Origin: UBA724 sp964229545
GTDB lineage: Bacteria; Bacteroidota; Bacteroidia; Flavobacteriales; Flavobacteriaceae
Reading direction: 5' to 3'
Assembly (NCBI GenBank): GCA_964229545.1
Contig: CAXRDP010000037.1
Span: forward strand, 1-64,000
Length of the DNA stretch: 64,000 nucleotides
Of the stretch, positions 21,453 through 29,607 are shown piece after piece. How positions within the stretch are numbered: the first letter of the stretch is position 1; each line of letters opens with the position of its first letter. Below the pieces are notes generated by a model, which had not been told where the DNA came from, did no database searches, and was given only the letters and a program-made list of their open reading frames with translations. The translations under genes were made by a program, and so were the position numbers.

Positions 21453-23015
21453 TTAATCAATGGCAATACTATCCCAAACCACTCTTGGTCTTTCTATGAA
21501 TGATTTATGAACCAAACTTCTAGTGGTATCAATTTCTTCAGCATAAACCTTGTATAAGTCAGCGAGAGAATGAGACAGATCATTAAGGATAAATTTCCTA
21601 TTTAAATATGACTCTGGAAATATCTGTTTTGATTTTGTCCATAACAGAAAAGGTATTTCTATCATATTCGAAGTAAAAACCCCATTGGCAGGATGACCTA
21701 CAAAATCAATCTCATCGTAGACTTCTTCTCCATGATCAGAAAAATACAATACAGACCTGAGATTGGGTGACAAGCGTGCTTTTTCAATAATAGACCACAC
21801 AATATGGTCATTATACAAAACAGCGTTGTCATAATGATTGATAGTATTCTGTTTATCATTGTCAGTTTCTGTCGGGAAGTAGCCAAATGATTTTGGATAT
21901 CGATATTCGTATTTGGCATGATTTCCCATCAAGTGAACAAAAATAATTTTAGGAGCATCAGAATTTTTCAAAATCTCATCCAACTCTGTTAACAAAACCT
22001 CATCATGTGGAGTAGGAGTATAATAATTTTCAGAATTTAAAAACATTTTTATGTTGGCAGAAAGGGCAATTTTTGTGACCAATGTTTCATCAATCCCAAG
22101 AGGCGGCTGGTTGGACAACCAGTAGGTTTTGAAACCTGCCTGATTGAACAGTTGGATGATATTACCCACATACTTATCATTCTTTTTTACCATCAAGGCC
22201 TTGACTAAAGATCCTATTGTATAGGTGTGACCACTAACTACGTCTTTAAAAAGATGTATTTCATCTCTGATTTCCTCCAATCTTGGTGTGGTGTTTCTTT
22301 TATATCCATACAAACCAAAGTGTAACCTACTTGTAGATTCCCCAATAACAACAATATGAGTGCTGGCTGATTCTGACAAATCTACCACCCCAGAAAAAGG
22401 CGTTTCATTTGCATTGATGTCTTCAAGTAGTTTTTGCTCGCTTGCGTACTCCAAAAAGCTGTTTGTGAAGACATATGGGAAATTATAGTTATATATCTTG
22501 GGTTTACTCAACAGAAAGACCCCAAACACAATAATAAATATTAGTAGTAGGTAACTAATGTCGCGGTGTTGTTTGTTTCTAGGAGCCAGAAGTACCCAAG
22601 AAAACACAAAAGAAACCACAGCACCCAAAGCATATAAAAAGTGGTAGGTTTTAAGGTTAAAATTCAAAAACTCACTTGCTTCGCTAATATTGGTGTCCAA
22701 GGCAATGAAAATTGCTGAGGAACTTAACTCTGCATTAAAAATTAAAAAATACAAACCCTCTACAATGGTAAATAACAACAAGAGATAATATATAAACCAA
22801 AAACAAAAGAGGGCCAAACGATGTCGAGAAAGTTCAAAAAGTGCAAAAAGAGAGCAAGAAAAAGCGATGTTTTCAATTAAGTTAATGAACCTTGTTGGGT
22901 GATATTCAGCAAATACCCATTCGCATAAAAAAACCCCCACATAGGCCACATATATAAACGTAAAGCGTTTGGATGTATGCCAAATTTTTTTAAACTGTGT
23001 GAAAATTTTACTCAT
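21453..23015 (-). CDS. Sulfatase-family phosphoethanolamine transferase-like membrane protein
   Basis: A 520-residue inner-membrane protein with about five N-terminal membrane segments and a periplasmic sulfatase-like catalytic domain. The start is ATG 23015, whose ATGAGTAA overlaps the flippase stop by 8 bases; a longer reading frame upstream lies inside the flippase gene. The catalytic domain has VVIGESTSRLHFGLYGYKRNTTP with the expected Thr/Ser nucleophile region, HLMGNHAKYEYRYP, and the metal ligands in FSDHGEEVYD and GHP. The family (EptA/CptA/OpgE-like) moves phosphoethanolamine from phosphatidylethanolamine onto lipid A, core sugars or glycans. The acceptor here is unknown; its polysaccharide neighbours suggest a surface glycan or LPS. 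Confidence 0.83.
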   Translation of the reverse strand: MSKIFTQFKKIWHTSKRFTFIYVAYVGVFLCEWVFAEYHPTRFINLIENIAFSCSLFALFELSRHRLALFCFWFIYYLLLLFTIVEGLYFLIFNAELSSSAIFIALDTNISEASEFLNFNLKTYHFLYALGAVVSFVFSWVLLAPRNKQHRDISYLLLIFIIVFGVFLLSKPKIYNYNFPYVFTNSFLEYASEQKLLEDINANETPFSGVVDLSESASTHIVVIGESTSRLHFGLYGYKRNTTPRLEEIRDEIHLFKDVVSGHTYTIGSLVKALMVKKNDKYVGNIIQLFNQAGFKTYWLSNQPPLGIDETLVTKIALSANIKMFLNSENYYTPTPHDEVLLTELDEILKNSDAPKIIFVHLMGNHAKYEYRYPKSFGYFPTETDNDKQNTINHYDNAVLYNDHIVWSIIEKARLSPNLRSVLYFSDHGEEVYDEIDFVGHPANGVFTSNMIEIPFLLWTKSKQIFPESYLNRKFILNDLSHSLADLYKVYAEEIDTTRSLVHKSFIERPRVVWDSIAID

Positions 23016-24249
23016 GTATTGACGAAAATAAAACCTTTCGCAACAAAAATAGGGTTGCAAAAAAATATAAAACGTAGGAAATAAAATGTGCCTGAACGGC
23101 TCCAATCAAACCAAATTCAGCTAAAAAGCTGTAAGAGAGTACGAGCAAAGAAACAGATAAAATCAAGTCTATCAAAACATAAGATAAAATCATACGACGC
23201 GCATGAAAAAATGCCACCAAAACAAGAGTGGCAGCCCTGAAAAAATCACCCATAAACTGCCAACCCATCAAATCTCGTACAGGATTAAAATCGTCAGAAA
23301 GCATTAGCCATATGGCAGTGTCCCTAAGCAAATAGAGCCCAATAAGAAAAATCAAAAACAATGGCATTAGTTTTTTAAAATAAGCCACTACTTGTTGTCT
23401 GAAATACAACAAATCCGTATTAGCGCTTATGTTAGGCAGCACATACATTAAAACCAGTGACTGCAATACCATAAAATAAAAAAAAGAGAACTGGTTTACA
23501 GCTTCCCAATACCCCGCATGATCAGCACCAAGCGTAAAGGTAATTCGGTTTCGTATCATAATGTACACAACCGGAATGGTGATACTTGAAAAAAGACTCA
23601 TCCAAGTATATAATCCTAAATTCTTAGCTACATCGTATGACCATAAAAAACGAAAAAGTTTTAGGGATTTCGAAAGTTTCCATGTTGTAATCCCAAAATA
23701 CAGTATTGGAACAGTGACCACAGCAACCAAAGCACCAGTCAGACTGAAATGATACACCAAATAGGTGGTAAGCGACAAGTTGAGTAAATTCATAGTAATT
23801 TCGACTCCAACGACCCGCTGGTAGTTCCCGAGCCCTTGTAGCAGGGAAAAATACATCAGATGAAAACCGTGCATAGGCAATACCACTGCAGCAATTTTAA
23901 ACACATAGGTGTAGTCGTTTCCTCCAAAAATCAGAACAGACAATGAATCTGAAAATAAAAACAACAATCCACCACCCAACAAAGCAAATACCCCAAAAAT
24001 CACGTGTAAGGTACCAACCAAAGAGGCCATTTTTTCAGAGTGATCTTTCCATTCGGAAGAAAACCGAATGATACCTCGCTGCATACCCAAAGTTCCGTAA
24101 GAAGCCAGAAGTTGGGTAAAGTTTTTAAGGTTACCCAAGAGACCCAAACCAGATGGTCCTAAGAAGAAAGCAAACAGTTTTGTCAGTGTAAAACCTACGA
24201 CAAATTTAATTGCAAAAGACAATGCAGAGAAAGAAAGAACACGATACAA
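23008..24249 (-). CDS. Wzx-like polysaccharide/O-antigen flippase
   Basis: A 413-residue integral membrane protein of the MATE/MOP superfamily with about 12 hydrophobic segments. The N-terminus (SFAIKFVVGFTLTKLFAFFLGPSGLGLLGNLKNF) is typical of Wzx O-antigen flippases that move undecaprenyl-linked repeat units across the inner membrane. No ATG lies near the N-terminus: the first Met after the start is some 55 residues in, and a stop codon lies 13 codons upstream, so translation most likely starts at the TTG at 24249. It overlaps the next gene by 8 bases, suggesting translational coupling. Confidence 0.85.
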   Translation of the reverse strand: MYRVLSFSALSFAIKFVVGFTLTKLFAFFLGPSGLGLLGNLKNFTQLLASYGTLGMQRGIIRFSSEWKDHSEKMASLVGTLHVIFGVFALLGGGLLFLFSDSLSVLIFGGNDYTYVFKIAAVVLPMHGFHLMYFSLLQGLGNYQRVVGVEITMNLLNLSLTTYLVYHFSLTGALVAVVTVPILYFGITTWKLSKSLKLFRFLWSYDVAKNLGLYTWMSLFSSITIPVVYIMIRNRITFTLGADHAGYWEAVNQFSFFYFMVLQSLVLMYVLPNISANTDLLYFRQQVVAYFKKLMPLFLIFLIGLYLLRDTAIWLMLSDDFNPVRDLMGWQFMGDFFRAATLVLVAFFHARRMILSYVLIDLILSVSLLVLSYSFLAEFGLIGAVQAHFISYVLYFFATLFLLRKVLFSSIHE

Positions 24250-24300
24250 ATTGTCGTTAGTTTTTGTTTTCTAAAATAAGAAAACTACAGGCTTTGCGAA

Positions 24301-26100
24301 TTATTGTTTAGAATTTCTTTTCCGCTCGTGTTCTTGCAATAAAATCTTTCGCAGTCGGAGTGCTTTGGGAGTCACCTCCACATACTCGTCTTTTTGGATG
24401 TATTCCAGTGCTTCCTCAAGAGTAAACTGAATGGGAGGTGCCAGTTTGACCTTATCATCTGAGCCGGCTGCTCGCACATTGGACAGCTTTTTGGTTTTGG
24501 TCACATTGACCACCATATCATCCCCACGTGAATTTTCTCCAATCACCTGGCCGGTATAGATTTCATCTCCCGGATGAATAAAAAACTTCCCTCTTTCTTG
24601 AAGTTTGTCCAAAGAATAAGGAATGGCCGTGCCGTTTTCCATAGAAATGAGCGAGCCATTATTTCGTTCGGGAATATCCCCTTTGAGGGGTTCAAACGAC
24701 ACAAAGCGGTGGTTCATAATCGCCTCTCCGGCAGTGGCTGTTAGCAGTTGGTTTCTCAGTCCGATGATACCTCTCGAAGGAATCATAAACGAACAAATCA
24801 TACGGCTGCCCCGAGGCTCCATGGCTGTCATCTCTCCTTTGCGCATACTCACCATTTCAACCGCTTTGCCTGACACTTCCTCCGGAAGATCTATGGTGAG
24901 TTCCTCAACAGGCTCACACTTGACCCCGTCTATCTCTTTGACAATCACTTGGGGTTGCCCGATTTGCAATTCGTAGCCCTCTCTTCGCATAGTCTCTATA
25001 AGTACAGAGAGGTGCAACACCCCACGGCCATACACAATAAACTTATCCGCCGCATCTGTGGTCTCCAAACGCATGGCCAAGTTGCGTTCCAATTCTTTTT
25101 CTAAGCGCTCTTTGATGTGGCGTGAGGTTACGTATTTGCCGTCTTTGCCGAAGAAAGGAGAATCGTTGATCGTAAACAACATACTCATCGTAGGCTCGTC
25201 AATGGCAATAGAGGGCAAGGCCTCGGGCTGTTCCAAATCAGCCAAACTGTCTCCGATTTCAAAACCTTCCAGACCTGTAACCGCACACAGATCGCCTGCG
25301 TGGACTTTATCTACCTTTTTTCGACCCAATCCATCAAAAACAAACAATTCTTTGGTGCGTACTTTTACTACAGACCCATCGCGTTTGCAAAGACTGATCG
25401 GCGTGTTAGCCTCTAAAACCCCTCGCTGTAACCTACCGATGGCAATACGGCCCGTGTAGGATGAAAAATCCAGAGATGTTATGAGCATCTGCAAGCTACC
25501 CGCCTCTATCATAGGAGAGGGAATATGTGTGACTACAGCATCGAGTAGCGGTTCTATGGTGTCTGTGGGATTTTTCCAATCGAGCCCCATCCAGTTGTTC
25601 TTGGCAGAGCCGTAAAGCACCGGAAAATCCAATTGCCATTCTTCGGCACCCAACTCAAACATCAAATCAAAAACCGCCTCATGTACCTCATCGGGGGTAC
25701 AATTTTCTTTATCGACTTTGTTGATGACGACGATAGGCTTGAGTCCCAAATTCAATGCCTTCTGCAGTACAAACCGCGTTTGTGGCATGGGCCCTTCAAA
25801 AGCATCCACCAACAAAAGCACTCCGTCAGCCATGTTGAGCACGCGCTCTACTTCACCTCCAAAATCGGCGTGACCCGGTGTGTCGATGATGTTTATTTTG
25901 GTGGATTTGTATTGAACAGACACATTTTTTGACAAAATAGTGATGCCTCGTTCACGCTCCAGATCATTGTTGTCTAAAATCAACTCTCCCGTTTCTTGAT
26001 TGTCGCGAAACAATTGACAGTGGTGCAATATCTTATCGACCAAGGTGGTTTTGCCGTGATCAACGTGGGCAATGATGGCGATGTTTTTTAAGTTTTCCAT
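24301..26100 (-). CDS. typA: Ribosome-associated GTPase TypA/BipA
   Basis: Translational GTPase of the EF-G/LepA group linked to ribosome assembly and stress adaptation. The 599-residue protein has G1 AHVDHGKTTLVDK, the switch with RERGITILSKN, G3 DTPGHADFGGEVERVL, G4 NKVDKE and G5 YGSAKNNW, followed by the beta-barrel and EF-G-like domains and the BipA-specific C-terminal domain (NVTKTKKLSNVRAAGSDD). ATG 26100 is preferred to an upstream in-frame TTG. It diverges from kdsA across a ~79-base gap. Confidence 0.96.
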   Translation of the reverse strand: MENLKNIAIIAHVDHGKTTLVDKILHHCQLFRDNQETGELILDNNDLERERGITILSKNVSVQYKSTKINIIDTPGHADFGGEVERVLNMADGVLLLVDAFEGPMPQTRFVLQKALNLGLKPIVVINKVDKENCTPDEVHEAVFDLMFELGAEEWQLDFPVLYGSAKNNWMGLDWKNPTDTIEPLLDAVVTHIPSPMIEAGSLQMLITSLDFSSYTGRIAIGRLQRGVLEANTPISLCKRDGSVVKVRTKELFVFDGLGRKKVDKVHAGDLCAVTGLEGFEIGDSLADLEQPEALPSIAIDEPTMSMLFTINDSPFFGKDGKYVTSRHIKERLEKELERNLAMRLETTDAADKFIVYGRGVLHLSVLIETMRREGYELQIGQPQVIVKEIDGVKCEPVEELTIDLPEEVSGKAVEMVSMRKGEMTAMEPRGSRMICSFMIPSRGIIGLRNQLLTATAGEAIMNHRFVSFEPLKGDIPERNNGSLISMENGTAIPYSLDKLQERGKFFIHPGDEIYTGQVIGENSRGDDMVVNVTKTKKLSNVRAAGSDDKVKLAPPIQFTLEEALEYIQKDEYVEVTPKALRLRKILLQEHERKRNSKQ

Positions 26101-26167
26101 AGCGGTGTTCAAGGCTGCAAATGTACCCTTATTTTAAAATCTTTATGGGCTCAACAACTATAAATCG

Positions 26168-26175
26168 TATTTTTA
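26168..26175 (+). promoter_or_regulatory. Candidate -7 promoter element of kdsA
   Basis: TATTTTTA resembles TAnnTTTG (last base differs) but lies only 4 bases before the kdsA ATG, so the transcript would be nearly leaderless. Weak on its own. Confidence 0.3.
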
Positions 26176-26179
26176 CGCT

Positions 26180-26992
26180 ATGCGTAACGTCTTGGATTTT
26201 TCCAACATCCGATCTGATCGTTTTTTTCTACTGGCTGGCCCTTGTGCCATCGAAGGAGAAGAAATGGCCTTACGCATCGCCGAACAACTTGTGACAATTA
26301 GTAACAAACTTGAAATCCCTTTGGTTTTTAAGGGGAGTTTTAAAAAAGCGAATCGCAGCCGTGTGGATAGTTTTACGGGAATAGGAGATGAAAAAGCACT
26401 TAAGATTTTGGGGAAAGTAAGCCAAACCTTTGATTTGCCCACCATTACAGACATTCACCAAACCGAAGATGCTACCAAAGCAGCCGAATATGTAGACGTA
26501 TTGCAAATTCCCGCCTTTTTGGTGCGTCAAACCGATTTGGTGGTTGCCGCAGCACAGACCGGCAAGGTGGTCAACCTAAAAAAGGGGCAGTTTATGAGTC
26601 CCGAAAGCATGCAACATGCGGTTCGAAAAGTACACGATGCCGGCAACCCACACGCTTGGGTTACCGACCGAGGAACCATGTTTGGCTATCAGGACTTGGT
26701 GGTGGACTTTAGAGGTATTCCTGTCATGAAGCAGTTTGGTCCCACGGTATTGGACGTGACGCATTCGCTTCAACAGCCCAACCCATCTAGTGGGGTTACT
26801 GGAGGTCGTCCGGAACTGATAGAAACCATTGCCCGTGCTGGCATCGCAGCTGGGGTAAATGGACTGTTTATGGAAACCCATTTTGACCCTAAAAACGCCA
26901 AAAGTGACGGCGCCAATATGCTACCACTTGAATTGGCAGAAAAATTACTCACCCGTTTGGTTCGCCTAAAGGAAGCCGTAGCTTCATTGTAG
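26180..26992 (+). CDS. kdsA: 2-dehydro-3-deoxyphosphooctonate aldolase (KDO-8-phosphate synthase)
   Basis: Condenses phosphoenolpyruvate with arabinose-5-phosphate to give KDO-8-phosphate for the LPS inner core. The 270-residue TIM-barrel protein has the family N-terminus LLAGPCAIEGEE, the substrate loop FKGSFKKANRSRVDSFTG, LPTITDIHQ, VNLKKGQFMSPE and TDRGTMFGY. The typical metal-binding/loop region DVTHSLQQPNPSSGVTGGRPE follows. Length is normal. Presence of kdsA shows that the organism makes KDO-containing LPS and fits with the polysaccharide genes on the other side of typA. Confidence 0.96.
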   Translation: MRNVLDFSNIRSDRFFLLAGPCAIEGEEMALRIAEQLVTISNKLEIPLVFKGSFKKANRSRVDSFTGIGDEKALKILGKVSQTFDLPTITDIHQTEDATKAAEYVDVLQIPAFLVRQTDLVVAAAQTGKVVNLKKGQFMSPESMQHAVRKVHDAGNPHAWVTDRGTMFGYQDLVVDFRGIPVMKQFGPTVLDVTHSLQQPNPSSGVTGGRPELIETIARAGIAAGVNGLFMETHFDPKNAKSDGANMLPLELAEKLLTRLVRLKEAVASL

Positions 26993-27017
26993 ATCACAGT
27001 TTCACATTAAAAATACC

Positions 27018-27025
27018 TAACTTTG
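27018..27025 (+). promoter_or_regulatory. Promoter -7 element of ssrA
   Basis: TAACTTTG fits TAnnTTTG exactly, 36 bases before the mature tmRNA 5' end. A short hairpin CCCA-TTT-TGGG lies in the leader between them, so the precursor would have a 5' extension for RNase P to remove. Confidence 0.55.
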
Positions 27026-27061
27026 CATCCCATTTTGGGACATAGTTCATTGAAACACATC

Positions 27062-27459
27062 GGGGTCGACTGGTTTTGACAGCAAGCCTGATGAAACGGT
27101 AAGCAAGTCGAGCGCTGGACTACAGCTCGTAAATCTCATAGTACCACCATTTTAAATGGCGAGAATAACTACGCTCTTGCAGCCTAATCGACTGAATTAT
27201 AGTAAGTCTAGGCCTTAGTCCCGCTAGGCGGGAAGGCGAGATGTCTTGGTGCGGCCCTTGTTGACGGCAACACATTTCAAGGCACCATCAAAGTCAACAT
27301 AGAAATCTGGATGCTTCGGCTGGGTTTTAAAAACAAAGAAGATAAGGTATAGATAGGCGGTTTTCGGTCAGTCTATATTCGAAAACCAAACGAGAACTAC
27401 ACTTGTAGAAAGCCGTTGCCTCACTTGTTTGGACGAGGGTTCGAATCCCTCCGACTCCA
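27062..27459 (+). ncRNA. ssrA: tmRNA (SsrA), tag peptide GENNYALAA
   Basis: tmRNA rescues stalled ribosomes. The ends form the tRNA-like domain: GGGGTCG at 27062-27068 pairs with CGACTCC at 27452-27458, followed by discriminator A27459; the T-arm is GAGGG-TTCGAAT-CCCTC. CCA is not encoded. The tag reading frame starts at the resume codon GGC 27158-27160 and reads Gly-Glu-Asn-Asn-Tyr-Ala-Leu-Ala-Ala with stop TAA at 27185-27187. The tag ending ALAA is the usual protease signal. The middle of the RNA holds the pseudoknot region, which I did not fold fully. Two extra copies of its 3' end follow downstream. Confidence 0.95.
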
Positions 27460-27467
27460 CGATCAAG

Positions 27468-27486
27468 CGTAACTTCGTTACGTTTT
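27468..27486 (+). terminator. Possible weak terminator of ssrA
   Basis: CGTAAC-TTC-GTTACG (27468-27482) forms a 6-bp stem followed by TTTT, 9 bases past the tmRNA 3' end. Confidence 0.45.
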
Positions 27487-27496
27487 CAATACATAA

Positions 27497-27528
27497 AAAG
27501 CGCAACAAGTTTTACTTGATTGCGCTTT
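27497..27528 (+). other. Stem-loop in first tmRNA-3'-end repeat unit
   Basis: AAAGCGCAA (27497-27505) pairs perfectly with TTGCGCTTT (27520-27528), and the interior CAAG/CTTG (27506-27509 with 27515-27518) extends the stem across a single bulged A519 position. It may act as the real ssrA terminator or belong to the repeat unit. A hairpin with the same inner CAAG...CTTGA arrangement recurs in the next unit. Confidence 0.7.
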
Positions 27529-27653
27529 GTTGCTTAAAACGTCTGGACTGCAAGGACAGGAAGTTACATTTGCAGGACGGGATTCATGGGAACAACCGAA
27601 GGATAATCCCTCCGACTCCACCAAACGTCCTGATAATAGAGGGCAAAATAACA

Positions 27654-27689
27654 AAATCTGCCAAGCATGCTTGAGCAGATTTTTTTTTT
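27654..27689 (+). terminator. Intrinsic terminator-like hairpin in second repeat unit
   Basis: AAATCTGC (27654-27661) pairs with GCAGATTT (27675-27682), with an inner palindrome CAAGCATGCTTG and a run of at least nine T after it. This is a strong rho-independent terminator on the plus strand, about 195 bases past ssrA. Confidence 0.8.
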
Positions 27690-27781
27690 AGACCTATTTA
27701 CCGTAGGTAAAAGTAGGGGGGCAAACAACATTTATCAGGAACATCCGAAGGTCACTCCCTCCGACTCCACATTTTACCCAC

Positions 27782-27808
27782 AAAAAAACCCGCATTCCTG
27801 CGGGTTTT
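27782..27808. terminator. Bidirectional intrinsic terminator
   Basis: ACCCGCA (27788-27794) pairs with TGCGGGT (27799-27805) around a TTCC loop, with seven A before and TTTT after. On the minus strand it follows the gene at 27829-28512 and has the longer T-run, so it most likely ends that transcript. Confidence 0.88.
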
Positions 27809-27828
27809 GTCTTTAAAAAATCTGTTGG

Positions 27829-28512
27829 CTAATACGCCCTTTCGATATTGAGCGTGTAGTTGCGAATCATATCCACTTCCCCTCTGTTTTTATAATAGGC
27901 TTGCCATTCTTTTGCATAGGTCTGCAGTTCTCTGCCTTTGAGCATCAGGTCGCTCCAGTTTTTATAACCTACAGCCACCCAGTGCGTAGCCCCGCTATAA
28001 CCACCGATTTCGTAGGTGCCAAAGCCTACCGCACGGCCTTCCATCGTATCTGCCATTTGGGCTACGATTTTGTCATGTGCCGCCTGAAAAGCGATGGGGT
28101 CTTCTGCAGAAAACTCATAGATCTGTACATAGGAAAACTCCTCAGCATCGACCGCACCCGTCCAGCTCAATACGTTTCCTGAAGAGCTGTGTGTCCACTC
28201 ATCTATGTGGTTGTTCAGCTTTTGAACAAAGGCTTGCCATTTGTCTCTGTTGACATTTAGTGTGTCTAACCTTCCCCAGTTAGAGGGGTCTCCATAAAGC
28301 AATATCCGATGAGATGATTTTGGGTTACCGATATTGATCGATTCCACATGGATACCTCCCGATTTGAATTCCGCTTCTCCCCAGAACTCGTCGGTCAATG
28401 CCAAAATCGCATCTTGCGTACCACGTTTGGCATCAAACTGGAACTCCATAAAGGCATTTTGTGCAAATCCAACAGTGGACAGCAACATCATTAATAGACT
28501 CAGTTTTTTCAT
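27829..28512 (-). CDS. Secreted protein of unknown function
   Basis: A 227-residue protein with an N-terminal signal peptide (MKKLSLLMMLLSTVGFAQ); the start at 28512 is chosen because it places this peptide first, dropping 16 upstream in-frame codons. No known catalytic motif is visible. The mature part looks like two related halves, each with a short strand, a Trp-containing segment and a helix: compare HRILLYGDPSNWGRL...KWQAF with HWVAVGYKNWSDLML...EWQAYY. That would fit a duplicated ferredoxin-like (dimeric alpha-beta barrel) fold, as in NIPSNAP-type or monooxygenase-like proteins, but this is a guess. It shares orientation with another secreted protein just upstream. Confidence 0.7.
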   Translation of the reverse strand: MKKLSLLMMLLSTVGFAQNAFMEFQFDAKRGTQDAILALTDEFWGEAEFKSGGIHVESINIGNPKSSHRILLYGDPSNWGRLDTLNVNRDKWQAFVQKLNNHIDEWTHSSSGNVLSWTGAVDAEEFSYVQIYEFSAEDPIAFQAAHDKIVAQMADTMEGRAVGFGTYEIGGYSGATHWVAVGYKNWSDLMLKGRELQTYAKEWQAYYKNRGEVDMIRNYTLNIERAY

Positions 28513-28591
28513 TGTGTTTGTTTTTTGATTATAAATAATTGAAAGTATACTGACCCACATCGCAGGCCAGTATTTTTTTTTTGGAATAAAT

Positions 28592-29512
28592 TTATTCCGC
28601 AGACTTTATATCCTTGGCAAATTGGGTACCCCCACTGATTTTGCCATCTAAATCAAAATAAAAGATTTCCATCAGTTCTTTCTCCCAAACCGTTCCATCT
28701 TTCATCACCCTTGTTTCTTTAGAATACACAATGGCGCCCGAAGCCGGGTCTGTGTCATAGATTTTTAGCGGCACAATGGAATAGGGTTCCCAGCTCACAG
28801 AGCTATAAGGTGCAAACACCTGAGGCCACATGTCTTTGGTGATGGTCATTTCGTCTCCCTCAGAAGTTGAAAAAACAAAAGTATCCGCAAAGGCCTCTGC
28901 ACATGCCTCGGCATCCATATTGTTGTAGGCTTCAAAAAGTTTTTCCAAGACATCTACTTCCCCACGGTTTGAGAAAACCAAAGGTCTGCCTCTGTACTCA
29001 TTGTCCTTACTGCCATAGAACTTTCCTCCCCTTGGAAGACCAAACTCGTTGGAAGGATAGTTTCTTCTCCACTGGCTAAAGCCATTGATTTTTCCATCGG
29101 CATTGACAGAAAAAACCTCCATTAGGTTTTGCTTTTGGGTGGAGCCATTGTTCCACTCTCTGTCTTCTACAGACCACGTCAGTACCAAGTCATTATCAGA
29201 GCCTACCAGTTTGACAGGAATCACCGCCCAAGGCTTCATGTCCAAGCTTTTCATCTTGCTGTGCCAATCACGGTGCCCATCCCCGTAGTTACTCACGTAG
29301 GTAGAGTCGTAATAGCTCAATTCGGTTTCCACATCGTTGGCGTTGTAGGCTGCTACGCTGTTCATCACTACGTTTACCGCTGAGGAGCTACCCAACATAT
29401 ATGGGTTGCCGGAGAGTTCTCCTTGCCCCATAAACTTTCCCGCAGTGGCAGGAGATTGTTGCGCCATAGCCACCAATGGGAACAGCATCAAATAGTAAAA
29501 AAGGTTTTTCAT
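28592..29512 (-). CDS. Secreted tandem SnoaL/NTF2-like protein
   Basis: A 306-residue exported protein with signal peptide MKNLFYYLMLFPLVAMAQ. Two related segments follow. The first (about residues 45-165) contains VAAYNANDVETELSYYDSTYV, and the second (about 185-300) contains FEAYNNMDAEACAEAFADTFV. Each then has a WxVIPVKL/YSIVPLKI strand and an MEVFSVNADGKINGFSQ / MEIFYFDLDGKISGGTQ ending. This is the cone-shaped SnoaL/NTF2-like pattern, present twice. The family covers enzymes and binding proteins, so activity cannot be inferred. It precedes the secreted protein at 27829-28512 on the same strand by a 79-base gap and may be its operon partner. Confidence 0.75.
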   Translation of the reverse strand: MKNLFYYLMLFPLVAMAQQSPATAGKFMGQGELSGNPYMLGSSSAVNVVMNSVAAYNANDVETELSYYDSTYVSNYGDGHRDWHSKMKSLDMKPWAVIPVKLVGSDNDLVLTWSVEDREWNNGSTQKQNLMEVFSVNADGKINGFSQWRRNYPSNEFGLPRGGKFYGSKDNEYRGRPLVFSNRGEVDVLEKLFEAYNNMDAEACAEAFADTFVFSTSEGDEMTITKDMWPQVFAPYSSVSWEPYSIVPLKIYDTDPASGAIVYSKETRVMKDGTVWEKELMEIFYFDLDGKISGGTQFAKDIKSAE

Positions 29513-29607
29513 TTTTTGTTGTTTTTTCGTTAGTTTGCTAAATATATATATAAAATCTATTAAAAATATTGAATCTATTTTAATTATTTATTAATTTCAT
29601 TGGAATT

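Larger units (their letters stand above)
27444..27770 (+). repeat. Three spaced copies of the tmRNA 3' end (attachment-site-like)
   Basis: The 13-base string CCCTCCGACTCCA plus its following C occurs at the tmRNA end (27447-27460) and again at 27608-27621 and 27757-27770, roughly 160 and 150 bases apart. The two downstream copies share a longer block not found in the tmRNA: GGAACA, CCGAAGG and TCCCTCCGACTCCAC in the same order (about 27589-27621 and 27738-27770). Each downstream unit also has a stem-loop. The pattern is what repeated integration and loss of elements using the ssrA 3' end as attachment site could leave; no integrase is in the window. The whole 27460-27828 gap has no convincing gene. 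Confidence 0.8.

Noticed and set aside
27460..27828. Short open frame overlapping the tmRNA-end repeats
   Set aside because: It runs through the tmRNA 3' end and the hairpins, has no ribosome-binding context or conserved features, and is explained by the repeats.
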